From: Glandiceps talaboti
Lineage: Eukaryota > Hemichordata > Enteropneusta > Spengelidae
DNA: 64,000 nt
Assembly (NCBI RefSeq): GCF_964340395.1
Contig: NC_135557.1
Location: forward strand, 14,503,367 to 14,567,366
Direction of reading: 5' to 3'
Part shown: positions 11,880-22,369 of the stretch, piece by piece
Position numbering within the stretch: position 1 is the first letter of the stretch
Layout: each line of letters starts with the position of its first letter
The notes under the pieces: generated by a model
Seen by the model: only the letters and a program-made list of their open reading frames with translations
Databases searched by the model: none
Told to the model about the DNA's origin: nothing
Translations under genes and position numbers: made by a program

Positions 11880-12890
11880 TTATTTGTTGTGATACTCTAC
11901 AATATCATTTTACAAGACACCTTGTTATAACTATCAGATTATCATCACATCTTACAAGACACTTTGTTATCACTATCAGATATTGTACATTATCATCACG
12001 TCTTTACAAGACATTTTGTTATAGCTATCAGATACTGTACATTATCATCACGTCTTACAAGACACTTTGTTATAGCTATCAGATACTGTACATTATCATC
12101 ACGTCTTACAAGACACTTTGTTATAGCTATCAGATACTGTACATTATTATCACGTCTTACAAGACACTTTGTTATAACTATCAGATACTGTACATTATCA
12201 TCATGTCTTACAAGACACTTTGTTATAACTATCAGATACTGTACATTATCATAACGTCTTACAAGACACTTTGTTGTAACTACATTTGTATCAAATACTG
12301 TACATTATCATCATGTCTTACAAGACACTTTGTATAACTATCAGATACTGTACATTATCATAACGTCTTACAAGACACTTTGTTATAACTATCAGATATT
12401 GTACATTATCATAACGTCTTACAAGACACTTTGTTATAACTATCAGATACTGTACATTATCATCACGTCTTACAAGACACTTGTTATAACTATCAGATAC
12501 CGTACAATATCATCATGTCTTACAAGACACTTTGTTATCACTATCAAATACTGTACATTATCATAACGTCTTACAAGACACTTTGTTATAACTATCAGAT
12601 ACTGTACATTATCATAACGTCTTACAAGACACTTTGCTGTAACTATCAGATACTGTACATTATCATCACGTCTTACAAGACACTTTGTTATCACTATCAG
12701 ATACTGTACATTATCATAACTATCAGATACATGTATTGTACAATATCATCTTACAAGACATTTTGCTATCACTATCAGATACTGTACATTATCATAACGT
12801 CTTACAAGACACTTTGTTATCGCTATCAGATACTGTACATTATCATAACGTCTTACAAGACACTTTGTTATCACTATCAAGCTTTCGATT
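11880..12890. repeat. 51-bp minisatellite
   Basis: About 19-20 units of CTTACAAGACACTTTGTTAT, AACTATCAGATACTGTACAT and TATCATCACGT. One-base deletions and a TATCAGATAC-only half unit near 12715-12745 break the register. Open frames here arise only because 51 is divisible by three. A stray diverged unit is at 11500-11600. Confidence 0.95.
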
Positions 12891-13539
12891 GTTTCAGGAG
12901 TTGATATACCGGTAAATCCTGTAGAATTTGATGATTTCATAAACAATTGTTTTTTGGTTTTGGGGTTTTTTTTGCAAACAAATGAAAAAAAATATCACAA
13001 ATAAATAAACAAATATATCAAAAAGGCGACTTCACCACCCAAGGTGCTTCTAAAGTTTATTGTGCATACATTTATATCGAGTCAGTCAACAAATTTAACA
13101 ATAAAAACATAATGAGAGCTGAAACATGAAACATAAATGATTGTTAATCGAAGGACGTTCCTCTTCAAAATCCAGTAACAATTTACACCGATTATCTGAC
13201 TGACACTTTTTTCAATTTAAAAGTAAAATATTGGTTTCAGTAAGTAAGCGTGGGTTGAGAGCAATGCCCCCTTAGCCAGACTAAGCCGTTTTTAAGTCAT
13301 TACTTCATTCTCATAAGACGTTGCATCAAGGAAGTACTTTAAAGCTATTTTCTAACATCTCCTTCTCCTAAATATCAAAGACACCGCTAAGATTACAGCT
13401 ACCTTATACCGTCCACTAAACTATTTATTTAGTTGTAAAGGGATACTGTTTTTATTTAAAGGAACGGGTAAAAAAGTCAGATTTAGGTTTCTATTACAGC
13501 CTTCAGGATAAACTTAGATAGTCTCACCCATGGGACATT
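12891..13539. other. no gene seen
   Basis: Unique AT-rich DNA, stops in all frames. Confidence 0.5.
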
Positions 13540-14790
13540 CACGTATTTTCAATTTGCTAAATACATGTTAGTCCAAAAAACACCTCCAAGGTGCAAGAAC
13601 ACCTTCAAGACACAAAACATCTCCAAGACAAAAAACACCTCAAAAATGTAAGCTTTAAAGTTAGTAGTAGCATCAAAACTGAAATTTGCAGAAAATTTGT
13701 TAGTTCCCAAAACAGGACCAAAGTACAGTTTGAAAGTCAATTGTGTCATCAAATACTTTAATTTATTGAAAATATGTGATCATAGTTCCTATAGCACTTT
13801 CGAGGCACATTGTTTGTATATGTACAAGATGGACAGTTGTACCAGTAAAAATTTTAATTTGCCGAAAACATGTTAGTCCTGAAAACATTGCCGAGGAACA
13901 AGTTTGAAACTCAATTGTACCATCAAAAATTAAATTTTGCCAATAACAATTAACATGCAAGTCTATAGCCTAGAATCCAGATGAATGGAGATATTGAATT
14001 TTGATTTCTCAATCATGGGGTAGTAGCGAATTCAAGCCCCCCCCCCCCCCCCCCTCCCATTCACATGGATTCCAATCCAACCTAGCAAGTCCCCCAAAAC
14101 ACCTCCAAGGTACACTATAGAAATTTTACATCAATTGTATCATCAAAATCTTACAACGAAATTCAAATGACCAGCGTGAAAGGAATAGACACAACTGTGA
14201 TTTTCATTATAAACTAAATTGATAAGACCCCTGTATATGAACAATTACACTCATTGGAAAGTTCAATTCAAATAATCAATACCAAGTGTGGTACATTTGT
14301 ATCTGATATTAACGAGAGGTCATAAAATACAATGCCAATGCATAGACAGAGTGGAGGTGACCTTACTAGAAACACTAATTTTATAGACAATCTTGCAAAT
14401 ACAATGGATTGGACCTTAGACTGAGATTGAACACAAGACATCTATTTTATGACCTCCTGTTATCAGATACTACACTTACATGTAGCATCAGTTGTTTGAA
14501 TTGAACTGTCCAAAGAGTGCAAATGTTTATATACAGGGGTCTTATCAATTCAGTTTATCTTGAAAATCACAGTTGTGTCTATTCCTTTCATGCTGAGATT
14601 CATTATAATTTGTAGAAAACATGTTACTATAGTTCCCATAATACTTCCAAAGTACTGTATAGGTTTGACAGTCAATTGCCCCATCGAAATTTTCATATTT
14701 GCTGAAAATATGCTGGTCCCCGAAAACATTGCGAGACACAAGCCCACACAATGATACATTGGACAATCAATGAAAATCAATCTTACATGT
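13540..14790. repeat. degenerate ~90-100-bp tandem array
   Basis: Units resemble AATTTGCCGAAAACATGTTA, GTCCCGAAAACA, CAAGTTTGAAAGTCAATTG and TACCATCAAAA. It is old and diverged, split by foldback M7 and by a C-run at 14036-14054. Confidence 0.7.
14172..14595. mobile_element. long-arm foldback element M7 inside a degenerate tandem array
   Basis: The left arm (AGCGTGAAAGGAATAGACAC, AACTGTGATTTTCA, GATAAGACCCCTGTATAT) is complementary to the right arm over about 150 bp. The centre (14330-14430) is unpaired. Repeat units of the 13.5-14.8 kb array resume on both sides. Confidence 0.7.
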
Positions 14791-15054
14791 ACTACTGATC
14801 ATTTTTGCTACATTGTAGATACAAGAACAACATTTTGTTAAGATTGTTGCAAAGATTAGTGTAACAGTGTATCACATTTGGTTGACTTGCACCACAGCTG
14901 GGTTTGTGTTCACCTCAGTTTCACTAGTCTGGTTCAAATGTAGGGTATCTGAGTAATCAATGACCTGAATGTGGTGTCACTCAGTGATGGAGACTACACC
15001 TGTTATCTCTATATTAACACCTGATCTCAACTCTTACACTATCAATGTATGACA

Positions 15055-15640
15055 CACAGTGTTTTTGCTAAGGTTGGGGAACCCTGGTAACAGAAGGGGG
15101 GGGGGGGTGTGTGGTAAATCTGGCATAGTTTCCAATAGGTCATCAGGTTTTTTTTTACTGAGGTCGGAGAACCCTGGGAACACAAAGGGATAAAATAAAA
15201 GTGGTACATGTAGTATTTCTGATAGAAGTTCTTTGGGAAACATGGTAAAATGACAAGGGAACCCTGGTAGATTTTACCTATACTTACTGCCCTTAGCAAA
15301 AACTCTGTACTGTATCATAATTTGGGTGAGGAGACCTGGTACAATGACACAGGAGCTCAGATACATTATGCCTTATTACTGTCCTTAACAAAAAACACTG
15401 GTAGGGAATCCTGGCAAAATGCCTTGGGAACTCAGGTAGATTTTACCTATGTACTACCCTTAACAAAAACACTGGTAAAGAATCCTGGTAAAATGGCAGA
15501 GGAACTCAGGTACATGTAGATTTTACCTGCTTACTACCCTTAACAAAAACACTGGTAGGGAACCCTCGTAAAATGGCAGGGGAGCTCAGATACATTTTAC
15601 CTGCTTTAATATTGCTCGTAACAAAAACACTGGTACATTA
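15055..15640. repeat. degenerate ~80-100-bp tandem array
   Basis: Units carry ACTGGTAGGGAACCCTGGTA, AAATGGCAGGGGAACTCAGG, ACATTTTACCTG and TACCCTTAACAAAAA. About six units, the right ones better conserved. Confidence 0.8.
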
Positions 15641-15837
15641 GCCTCAGTTACATTGTACACACACATTTATGCCAATGTAACTTACAAGCATTTCAAATAA
15701 AGCGAATTTTCATAAACATTGGCATTCTAATAGTTTTGACCGGTTTCCAAGCTTTCCTTCCATGTACATGTCACTTTATACAGTGTAGAGTGTATCAAAT
15801 ATATTAGTTACAGTCACATTACATATACATATACTTT

Positions 15838-16450
15838 TCCATGGGTATACTCTCGTTGATCCAGTTGTGTTTTTCAACGTATCTACTTCGACAACAAGAG
15901 GACACAGTTTGAAATTATTTAAGGACAGATCCAGATTGGATATATGTAAATATTTTTTCAGTCAATGTGCCGTAGACATTTGGAACAGTTTACCAGAAAG
16001 GGTTATTGCTAATTCATCAGTTAATCATTTTAAGGCAGGTATTGATAACCACCTCAGAACAGTAAGGGGTCTTTAAAAGCCTCAAAGCTTCCTATCCCAC
16101 ATAAATTCATGGTAAATTCATGGTAAATTCATGGTAAATTCATGGTAAATTCACGGTAAATTCACGGTAAATTCATGGTAAATTCATGGTAAATTCACAT
16201 ACAATTGTACACGCTGTGTTATCTTTTTTACATACGGTATCTCCAAATGTACACTGTCCCCCTTGTTACTCATCTCACTTCGATATTTATCAATTTGTTA
16301 AAAATTTATTTACTCAATTTCCAAGTGTTTTATTTTACGGTAAATTTGTTACATATTTGTTATTATTCCTAATGTTATTTTTTACCATACTACATCCACT
16401 GAAGGTATAGTTGTGTAATAATGTTACTTACTATAAATAAAGCCTTATTC
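15838..16450 (+). mobile_element. 5'-truncated LINE 3' end (reverse transcriptase C-terminus and UTR)
   Basis: Codons 15867-16073 encode RGHSLKLFKDRSRLDICKYF followed by FSQCAVDIWNSLPERVI and FKAGIDNHL. This is the classic C-terminal signature of CR1/jockey-type non-LTR retrotransposons (R-x-FF-x-R-x-WN-x-LP...F-x-LD). A stop at 16074 is followed by eight or so 11-bp repeats (ATTCATGGTAA, 16104-16197) and an AT-rich 3' UTR ending near ATAAATAAAG. The rest of the element is missing, so it is a dead, 5'-truncated copy. The clade is not assigned. Confidence 0.75.
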
Positions 16451-17539
16451 AAAATCTCTTATTCATAGCAATGTCCTGTCCCTGCCAATGACACAAACCA
16501 AACATAAACTCCGTCATGGCCTTGCAATTCTTAAATCATACCTATACAATTAAGAGTTAAATAAACATTAATTTCTTCTCCAATAATTTTTTTAATTCCT
16601 TATAACTTACAGGAAGTAGTGTTTTAGCTCTGATAAGATTATTCAACTGACAACATACCCGGTTTATATTTAATTGCTTTTTCCTCCTACAGTCATGTCC
16701 TTGATACACGTACATTGTTACATTGTTGTACTCTTAGTCATTATTTTTGTCTGTTACGGTGTCACGGCCATGACGTCAATCATTCTCTCTTTATAACCGC
16801 ATATACATATTACTGTATACATGTTTGAAAAAAAATGGTACCAGTATATGTATACATTACCCTTTGGTTGTAACAGCTATATTATTAAGCAATGCTGGTA
16901 ATTGTACTACATTGTGTACCTGCATATTATGTGGGGAAAGAGGGGGGTGATTAGTCATAGAATAAATGTGATTAGTCATAGAATAAACATGTGCGTTGCA
17001 TATACACAGTGTATACATATACAATGTGTGTAGATCATAGAGGTGTATAACGTGCATGCAAAGTACAATGAACAAACTGCAAGTTATGCAACATGGTACT
17101 ACAATTGCATGTGCATGTACCAGTACACTGTATACATGTAGATATGTACATGTATACATGTATGTACATGTATCATGTTCATGCATGGTAAAATGAACAT
17201 TGCAACATGATGAACAAGTACCAGTACACTGTATCATGTGCATGCATGGTAAAATGAAAATTGCAACATGATGTTACAATGTCTAGAGTTATGATACCTG
17301 TATATGGATATATTGCAACAGTGTACATAAATACACTGTGCTAAATGATCACAATACATTGGAAATTAACACTGCTACTGTGTATACAGTATAACACAAT
17401 ACATGCAAATGATAACATAAAAACTATGTAGCCAATTATTGAGACTACACCCTAGACAGTACTTAGTGAAGTACATGTACATGTATGCAATACGGTGATG
17501 CACTACATGTATATAAAACTATATTTTGTATTACAATGA
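16451..17539. other. no gene seen; TACATGTA-rich
   Basis: Dense TACATGTA / GTATAC / GTACATG words, especially 16840-17290. One exact TGACGTCA at 16771. No coding signature. Confidence 0.5.
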
Positions 17540-18070
17540 ATGTACATACATGTAATGATGAATACAGCAAGTGTGATACATTGTGATACACTTTTACAGG
17601 ACAAACACATAATCATTGCAAATCTGATACATTGTGTACACTGTTTTAATTAATTGTACATGTACATTGCAATACACATAAATGAAGTTGACAACACTGT
17701 AATAACACTGTTACAATACACATGCATAAATGAGATTGCAACACAATGAACATTGCAACATTGTGATACACTTACAACACACCAATAAACACTGCAACAT
17801 TGTGATACACTCAACACAATGATCATTGCAACAATGTGACACACTGTTATAATATGCAAATTTACACTGTAACATTGTGATACACTGTTAAATACACAGA
17901 AGTGAACATTGCATTATTGTGATACACTGTGAATGTGATGAGTGAACATTGCAACAATGTGATACACTGTTACAATGTATACAAATTCACACTGCAACAT
18001 TGTGATACACTGTCAAATACACACAAGTGAACATTGCCACATTGTGATACACTGTGATACACTGTCACAA
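17540..18070. repeat. degenerate ~40-60-bp tandem array
   Basis: AACATTGCAACATTGTGATA, CACTGTTACAAT and ACACA words repeat about ten times with spacing changes. Confidence 0.75.
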
Positions 18071-18989
18071 TCTAGTATCTCTAGGGTATCCACTGTCCAG
18101 TATCTATCTCTTTGAGGTTACTCAACCTTGACGTGACCATTTATCAACTGTACTACCCAATTACTTTCATTAGATGGATCACTCTATCATTTGATTAGCG
18201 TCCCTAAAAAGCATGTATATATTCCCCACATATTGCATCTTACCCTTTCTTATGGATTACTTGTTTCAATATGTTGGCTTGCATTTTCAAGTAACCAAAT
18301 TTTTTTTTTTTCCATTTTCTATTGTTTACATTAGTTTACTTGCTATGATATTGGCTGTATTATTACCACAGCCTTCAACTACATTGTATGCTTTGTTGGT
18401 GGGAATGAGAACTACCTCTTCAGTGTTCTTTGTGATGGATGATTCAGCAATTACGAATTGACAATGTGGTCTCATCCTCTCAGCATTGCCTGGCATGCTG
18501 CCAAATAACACCGTGAAGGGAGATCGTTATCCATACCTATTAGTTCTACATATGTTTGCTGACGTACATGCACTCCTTATTGTCAATGTTATTTTCCAGG
18601 GTACACAAAAAACACTTGCTATGAAAGAAAAGCATTTTGCCACTAGAACAATGATAGTTCCTTCAGATTATATTCTGCAAAGGCACACAAATGTGATATA
18701 ACAGAGCCACGATTTCTGTATTACCTTAGTTTTTTGTTGTTGTTTTTTTTCCATTTTGTCTTCACGAAAGTAAATACAAATGCTGAATATGAAAAGGAGA
18801 AAAAATTTGCATTGCCACAATTTGCCTCACTTTTTTAAAAATTCATTCTCGTTTTTTTTTTTTTTACTTTTATCTTGATATATTTTGTATGATCATGTCA
18901 TGATGACATATTTATTTGTTTTACTTATTTATTTTCTGTCATTGTCTCTCTTAAAGATTCCACCAATGGGTTATGATGGTACTAGATCA
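18071..18989. other. no gene supported
   Basis: Two short frames (18213-18458 and 18486-18698, plus) look hydrophobic but have no recognisable motif, splice context or homologue known to me. Confidence 0.35.
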
Positions 18990-19290
18990 AACTAAATCTT
19001 AGTAACTATGGTAACAGATACATTTTCAAAATCTTAGTGACTACAGTAGCAGATGGAATTCTATTTAGTAAAAGGTGAAACCCTATCTTAGTAATTACAT
19101 GTATGGTAACAGACTGAACGCTACTTCACCAAAGGAGTTCGATTGGTAATAAATAGAACTCTAGCATAGCAACCAAAGTAATGGTATAGAACTCTTAATA
19201 ACCATGGTAACAGAACTCTATCTAAATTATCAGGACGTTTCAATGGTAACAGATACAATGTAGAACTCTATCAAAATCTTACCAAGGATT
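18990..19290. repeat. degenerate ~45-bp tandem array
   Basis: ATGGTAACAGATAGAACTCT and CTATCTTAGTAA-like words recur about six times. Confidence 0.6.
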
Positions 19291-19299
19291 CCACTACTG

Positions 19300-19720
19300 T
19301 GCAGTAACAATGCTTGGTACCTGCAATAGCATTTTACCTCATCAGAGAGGGTCAAAATAAAACAAGAAGGTTGACTTATTCTCACAAACTATAGGCTACA
19401 GTAATGCATGAGAAGCGCACGGAGCAGAAGTTGTGGTGTCAACCAGGAAACTGAATTTTAGTTATTTTTATGATGTGCCTTAGTCTAGCTGCTAGACCTC
19501 GGATGTTCTTCCAATAGAATACGACACACGACCGAATATCACTATCGAGGATGGAACATCCGAGCAAGCCCTCACTGCGAACTTTGTTTGCTTATTGTAT
19601 CAGAAGAAAGCCTGAATGCCTAGCAGCAAGACTACATGTAGATAATGTTCGGTTCGGTTTTTCTAGATGTGCCTAGGCACTGTATAGGCAGTAATGTTTT
19701 ATTTCGGGTACAGGGAATTA
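19300..19720 (+). repeat. dispersed repeat family M9, copy 3, split by M8
   Basis: CTTGGTACCTGCAATAGC, AGAGGGTCAAAATAAAACAA and TTGACTTATTCTCACAAAC lead to GATGTGCCT. The family resumes after M8 with GCAGTAATGTTTTATTTCGG and GTACAGGG. Confidence 0.6.
19481..19665. mobile_element. short element M8 with 9-bp target duplication
   Basis: It contains imperfect inverted repeats TAGTCTAGCTGCTAGAC and CTAGCAGCAAGACTA. It is flanked by exact GATGTGCCT at 19472-19480 and 19666-19674. It interrupts an M9 repeat whose uninterrupted form is seen at 3.3 kb. Confidence 0.65.
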
Positions 19721-20007
19721 TATGTCTACTACTGCTAATCACTAACAGTACTATGGACACCAGGCTAATGTCAAACAATTCTGACAATCTAAATTAACAA
19801 TTTGTACATGTACTTTGTGTGTCTGTTTGGAGAATTGGATTATTTGGTGATTATACAGGCTTCAGTCAATACAGCAACATACATGTATATAGCAAGTCAC
19901 AAATGAGAATAAATATTACAAGAAGACAAGTTTTTACTCAGATGTACATAAAGGCCAAGGTTTCCATCATACCTTCTCACATAGCATTAAGCCTCTGAGT
20001 ACATTCA

Positions 20008-20300
20008 TTTTTAGAATACGTAGATTTTTTTTTGATTTTTTTTTTTTCATGTGAGTGCCTAGTTCAGGTATTTATGTTTTCCGTTGTTTTCCATATTGTC
20101 TCTGTGTTATTGGTTTCTTCTCATCAGATGTACAGCCATTACAGATTGGAAGAATAGTTTCACATTGTCTTTTGAAATTGATATCAGTTTCTGTATCCAC
20201 TATCCGCAAGACTTTAAAATTTTCGCGATTTCATTATTTTTTCTCGAATACGTAAAAAAGTTGGTGGGGTCGGGTAACCGGAACAAACAATTGTTTTAGT
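20008..20300 (+). mobile_element. element family M4, copy 1
   Basis: The family is about 370 bp. Its ends are TTAGGCC..AA then TGTGTGGTTCTGATTAC on the left and GTAACCGGAACCAAACAA..GGCCTAA on the right, which are inverted repeats. This copy lacks the left tip but keeps AGATGTACAGCCATTACAGA, GGAAGAATAGTTT and the right end. Confidence 0.65.
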
Positions 20301-20695
20301 TACGTTTATCATATTAGTGGAGCCATGAGGATTACATAGGATTATTTCTTTTCTTCTGGATTAACATTTTCTATCTCTCTGCCTTCAAATTTTTTTCACC
20401 CCTAACTTTTAAAGCTAATCTGACTGCACTGGTCTTTCAAATGTCCATATTTGATCAGATCTGTATGTGAAGACATAGCATGTTGTTATACTAGCGCTGT
20501 GACAAAGGTATACCTCTAATATGTGTCGTGGCACAGTAACGACATCAATGCACAACAACACACTCACCTAGAAACTATTTTGTTTACTAGCAGTGACCTT
20601 TGACCCCTGAGAACCTTTCATTTAAGGTCAGGGTTATATAGTATTCACACATACAATTGTCAATAAACTGATTTTAAAAGTCAAATAATTGTCAT
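20301..20695. other. no gene seen
   Basis: Unique AT-rich DNA between an M4 element and the LINE relic. Confidence 0.5.
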
Positions 20696-20945
20696 TTACA
20701 CATGTATTACCCTTGCCTCGTGACCCTTTACTATATATATGTAGTCTTCAGCTGTGTGTATTATGTGTATTTCATCTTCTATCCTATTGCAGGTATTACA
20801 TACATGTAATCTGTTTTCTATCTCTATTTTTGGTCTTTTATGTCTTCCAATTTCAATTTGTAGATCATGTGAACTCAGTCTATTTCTTGAAATTAAACCA
20901 ACTTCCTCTCTATTTTTCATACTTTTAAGATAACTGGCTGTTTTG
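20696..20945 (-). mobile_element. LINE-like ORF2 C-terminal fragment
   Basis: The minus-strand frame reads LISRNRLSSHDLQIEIGRHK, then CNTCNRIEDEIHIIHTAEDY. This resembles the C-terminal Cys/His segment after the reverse transcriptase in many animal non-LTR elements (R-x-S-x-H-x-L-x-I-E-x-G-R ... C-x2-C ... EDE-x-H). The usual final Cys after EDEIHF is lost, a stop lies just upstream, and the frame carries on into unrelated residues. It is a decayed relic. Confidence 0.5.
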
Positions 20946-21084
20946 TATATTATTGAGTAAGTTCTGAGCTTATATAGGAACTACAAATGTAGACTACACT
21001 GACCTCTAATATCAAATAAACCAAGAAATCTTATAGTCAATACCAATTAATATTCTTTCACATCTTCCTTCTGACTAAAGGTTT

Positions 21085-21480
21085 ACACAATAAGTCTGTC
21101 CATACTACAAAATCTGATCCAGATCCAATTCAATTTACCTGTCTATACTTGTGGTTAATTCATATCTAATTCGAATTAACTGATCTGGATCAAAGACTAC
21201 TCTGGGTGGTGGTTTTGATCCGGATCAAAGTAATTTGAATCTGATCGCGATCAGTTAGGCCTGATGCGAACAGGCATTACATTTGTAGTTTGATAATAAG
21301 TAATCAAATCGAAGCTGGTATATGTGTGGACAGGTACACTTTATGTAATTCAAATCGAATCCATCTTTCAATTTTTTTAGTTTAGACAGAAAGTGGATTC
21401 AATGCGGAATAAAGTGATTTGGATCAGTTTAATTTGGATTGGATCCAGATCAGATCTGGACTGGGCTAAATACACCAGAC
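21085..21480. mobile_element. element with reiterated GATC-type subterminal motifs (M10)
   Basis: ATCTGATCCAGATCCAATTC near the left end is complementary to GGATTGGATCCAGATCAGAT near the right. The interior repeats GATCTGGATCAAA-like words in both orientations. It also has TGTGGACAGGTACAC. Dense subterminal motifs resemble hAT-type non-autonomous elements. A related sequence may lie at 34.7 kb. Confidence 0.5.
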
Positions 21481-22076
21481 AAGTTTGTCATTTTAAAAAA
21501 AGGCAACATGTGGTTCCATCTGTCCTTATGAATTTCAATATCTTTATTCTGGACATTCACTTTGGTTACATTATTGACCAAAATGCACTTTGCTACTCCC
21601 ATGTGTTTGTCTTAAAGTAAACATCCTGGGAATGGATACATTTTAGTTTCTTTTTTGTAGTTGATACATTATCAATGATACAATGTAACAAGATGGCAAG
21701 TAAAATTTCAAGGACCATATGAGTTGTGTAATAATTAATCAATCAAGAGAACATTTGGAAATGTATACATCAGGATTAGATACATTGTATCACTTTTATC
21801 AGTGATGTAATGTCTAAGTTCAAAAGTTCAATATCCAGTCACAGTATAGCATGGCATAATAGTGCCCTAATCAGTAACTAATATGTACACATTAGGTAAA
21901 CAAATTTTATTTGTATTGGCAACAATGTAGCAGACTTTCTTGTCAAAGGTCATTGACATCCCTGTACTTGGACAACCTTTATCCTTAATACAAGCTGTAC
22001 TTGACCTTTGCCTTTATTTACTCAGTGATTCCTGTCAAAGTTGTCACTATCCTATGTCTTGATACCAAGCCTTGGT
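21481..22076. other. no gene seen
   Basis: Unique AT-rich DNA; no element signature. Confidence 0.5.
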
Positions 22077-22175
22077 TAGGCCTAATAAATAAAATTGTGT
22101 GGTTCTGATTACACTCAATTTTACAATAGGTAGATTTTTTATTTTGTTTTTATTTTTTCACGTGTGATGTTTGTT
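22077..22175 (+). mobile_element. element family M4, left-end fragment
   Basis: TTAGGCCTAATAAATAAAAT, TGTGTGGTTCTGATTAC and AATAGGTAGATTTTT are the left 95 bp of the family. The rest is missing. Confidence 0.6.
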
Positions 22176-22369
22176 TTGTGTCATTGACAGGGACAGGATG
22201 GACAATGCAATGAAAAGAGATATGAATAAGACTTTTAGAATACCGAAGTACAAACTTTAAGTTTTAAACCAGAACTCGTTATTTGAGACATATTTCAATA
22301 TATTTTTGTATAGTCACTCATTTAACTAATATTTTTTGTACTGTCATAAAACTTATAATGAGTTTCGAA

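Noticed and set aside
11771-12946. Overlapping frames of 70-190 codons with a 17-residue repeat
   Set aside because: The 51-bp minisatellite read in phase; indels shift frames, both strands are open, and there is no splice or start context.
18213-18701. Hydrophobic plus-strand frames and a minus-strand frame in the same place
   Set aside because: No family signature; competing frames on both strands argue for chance.
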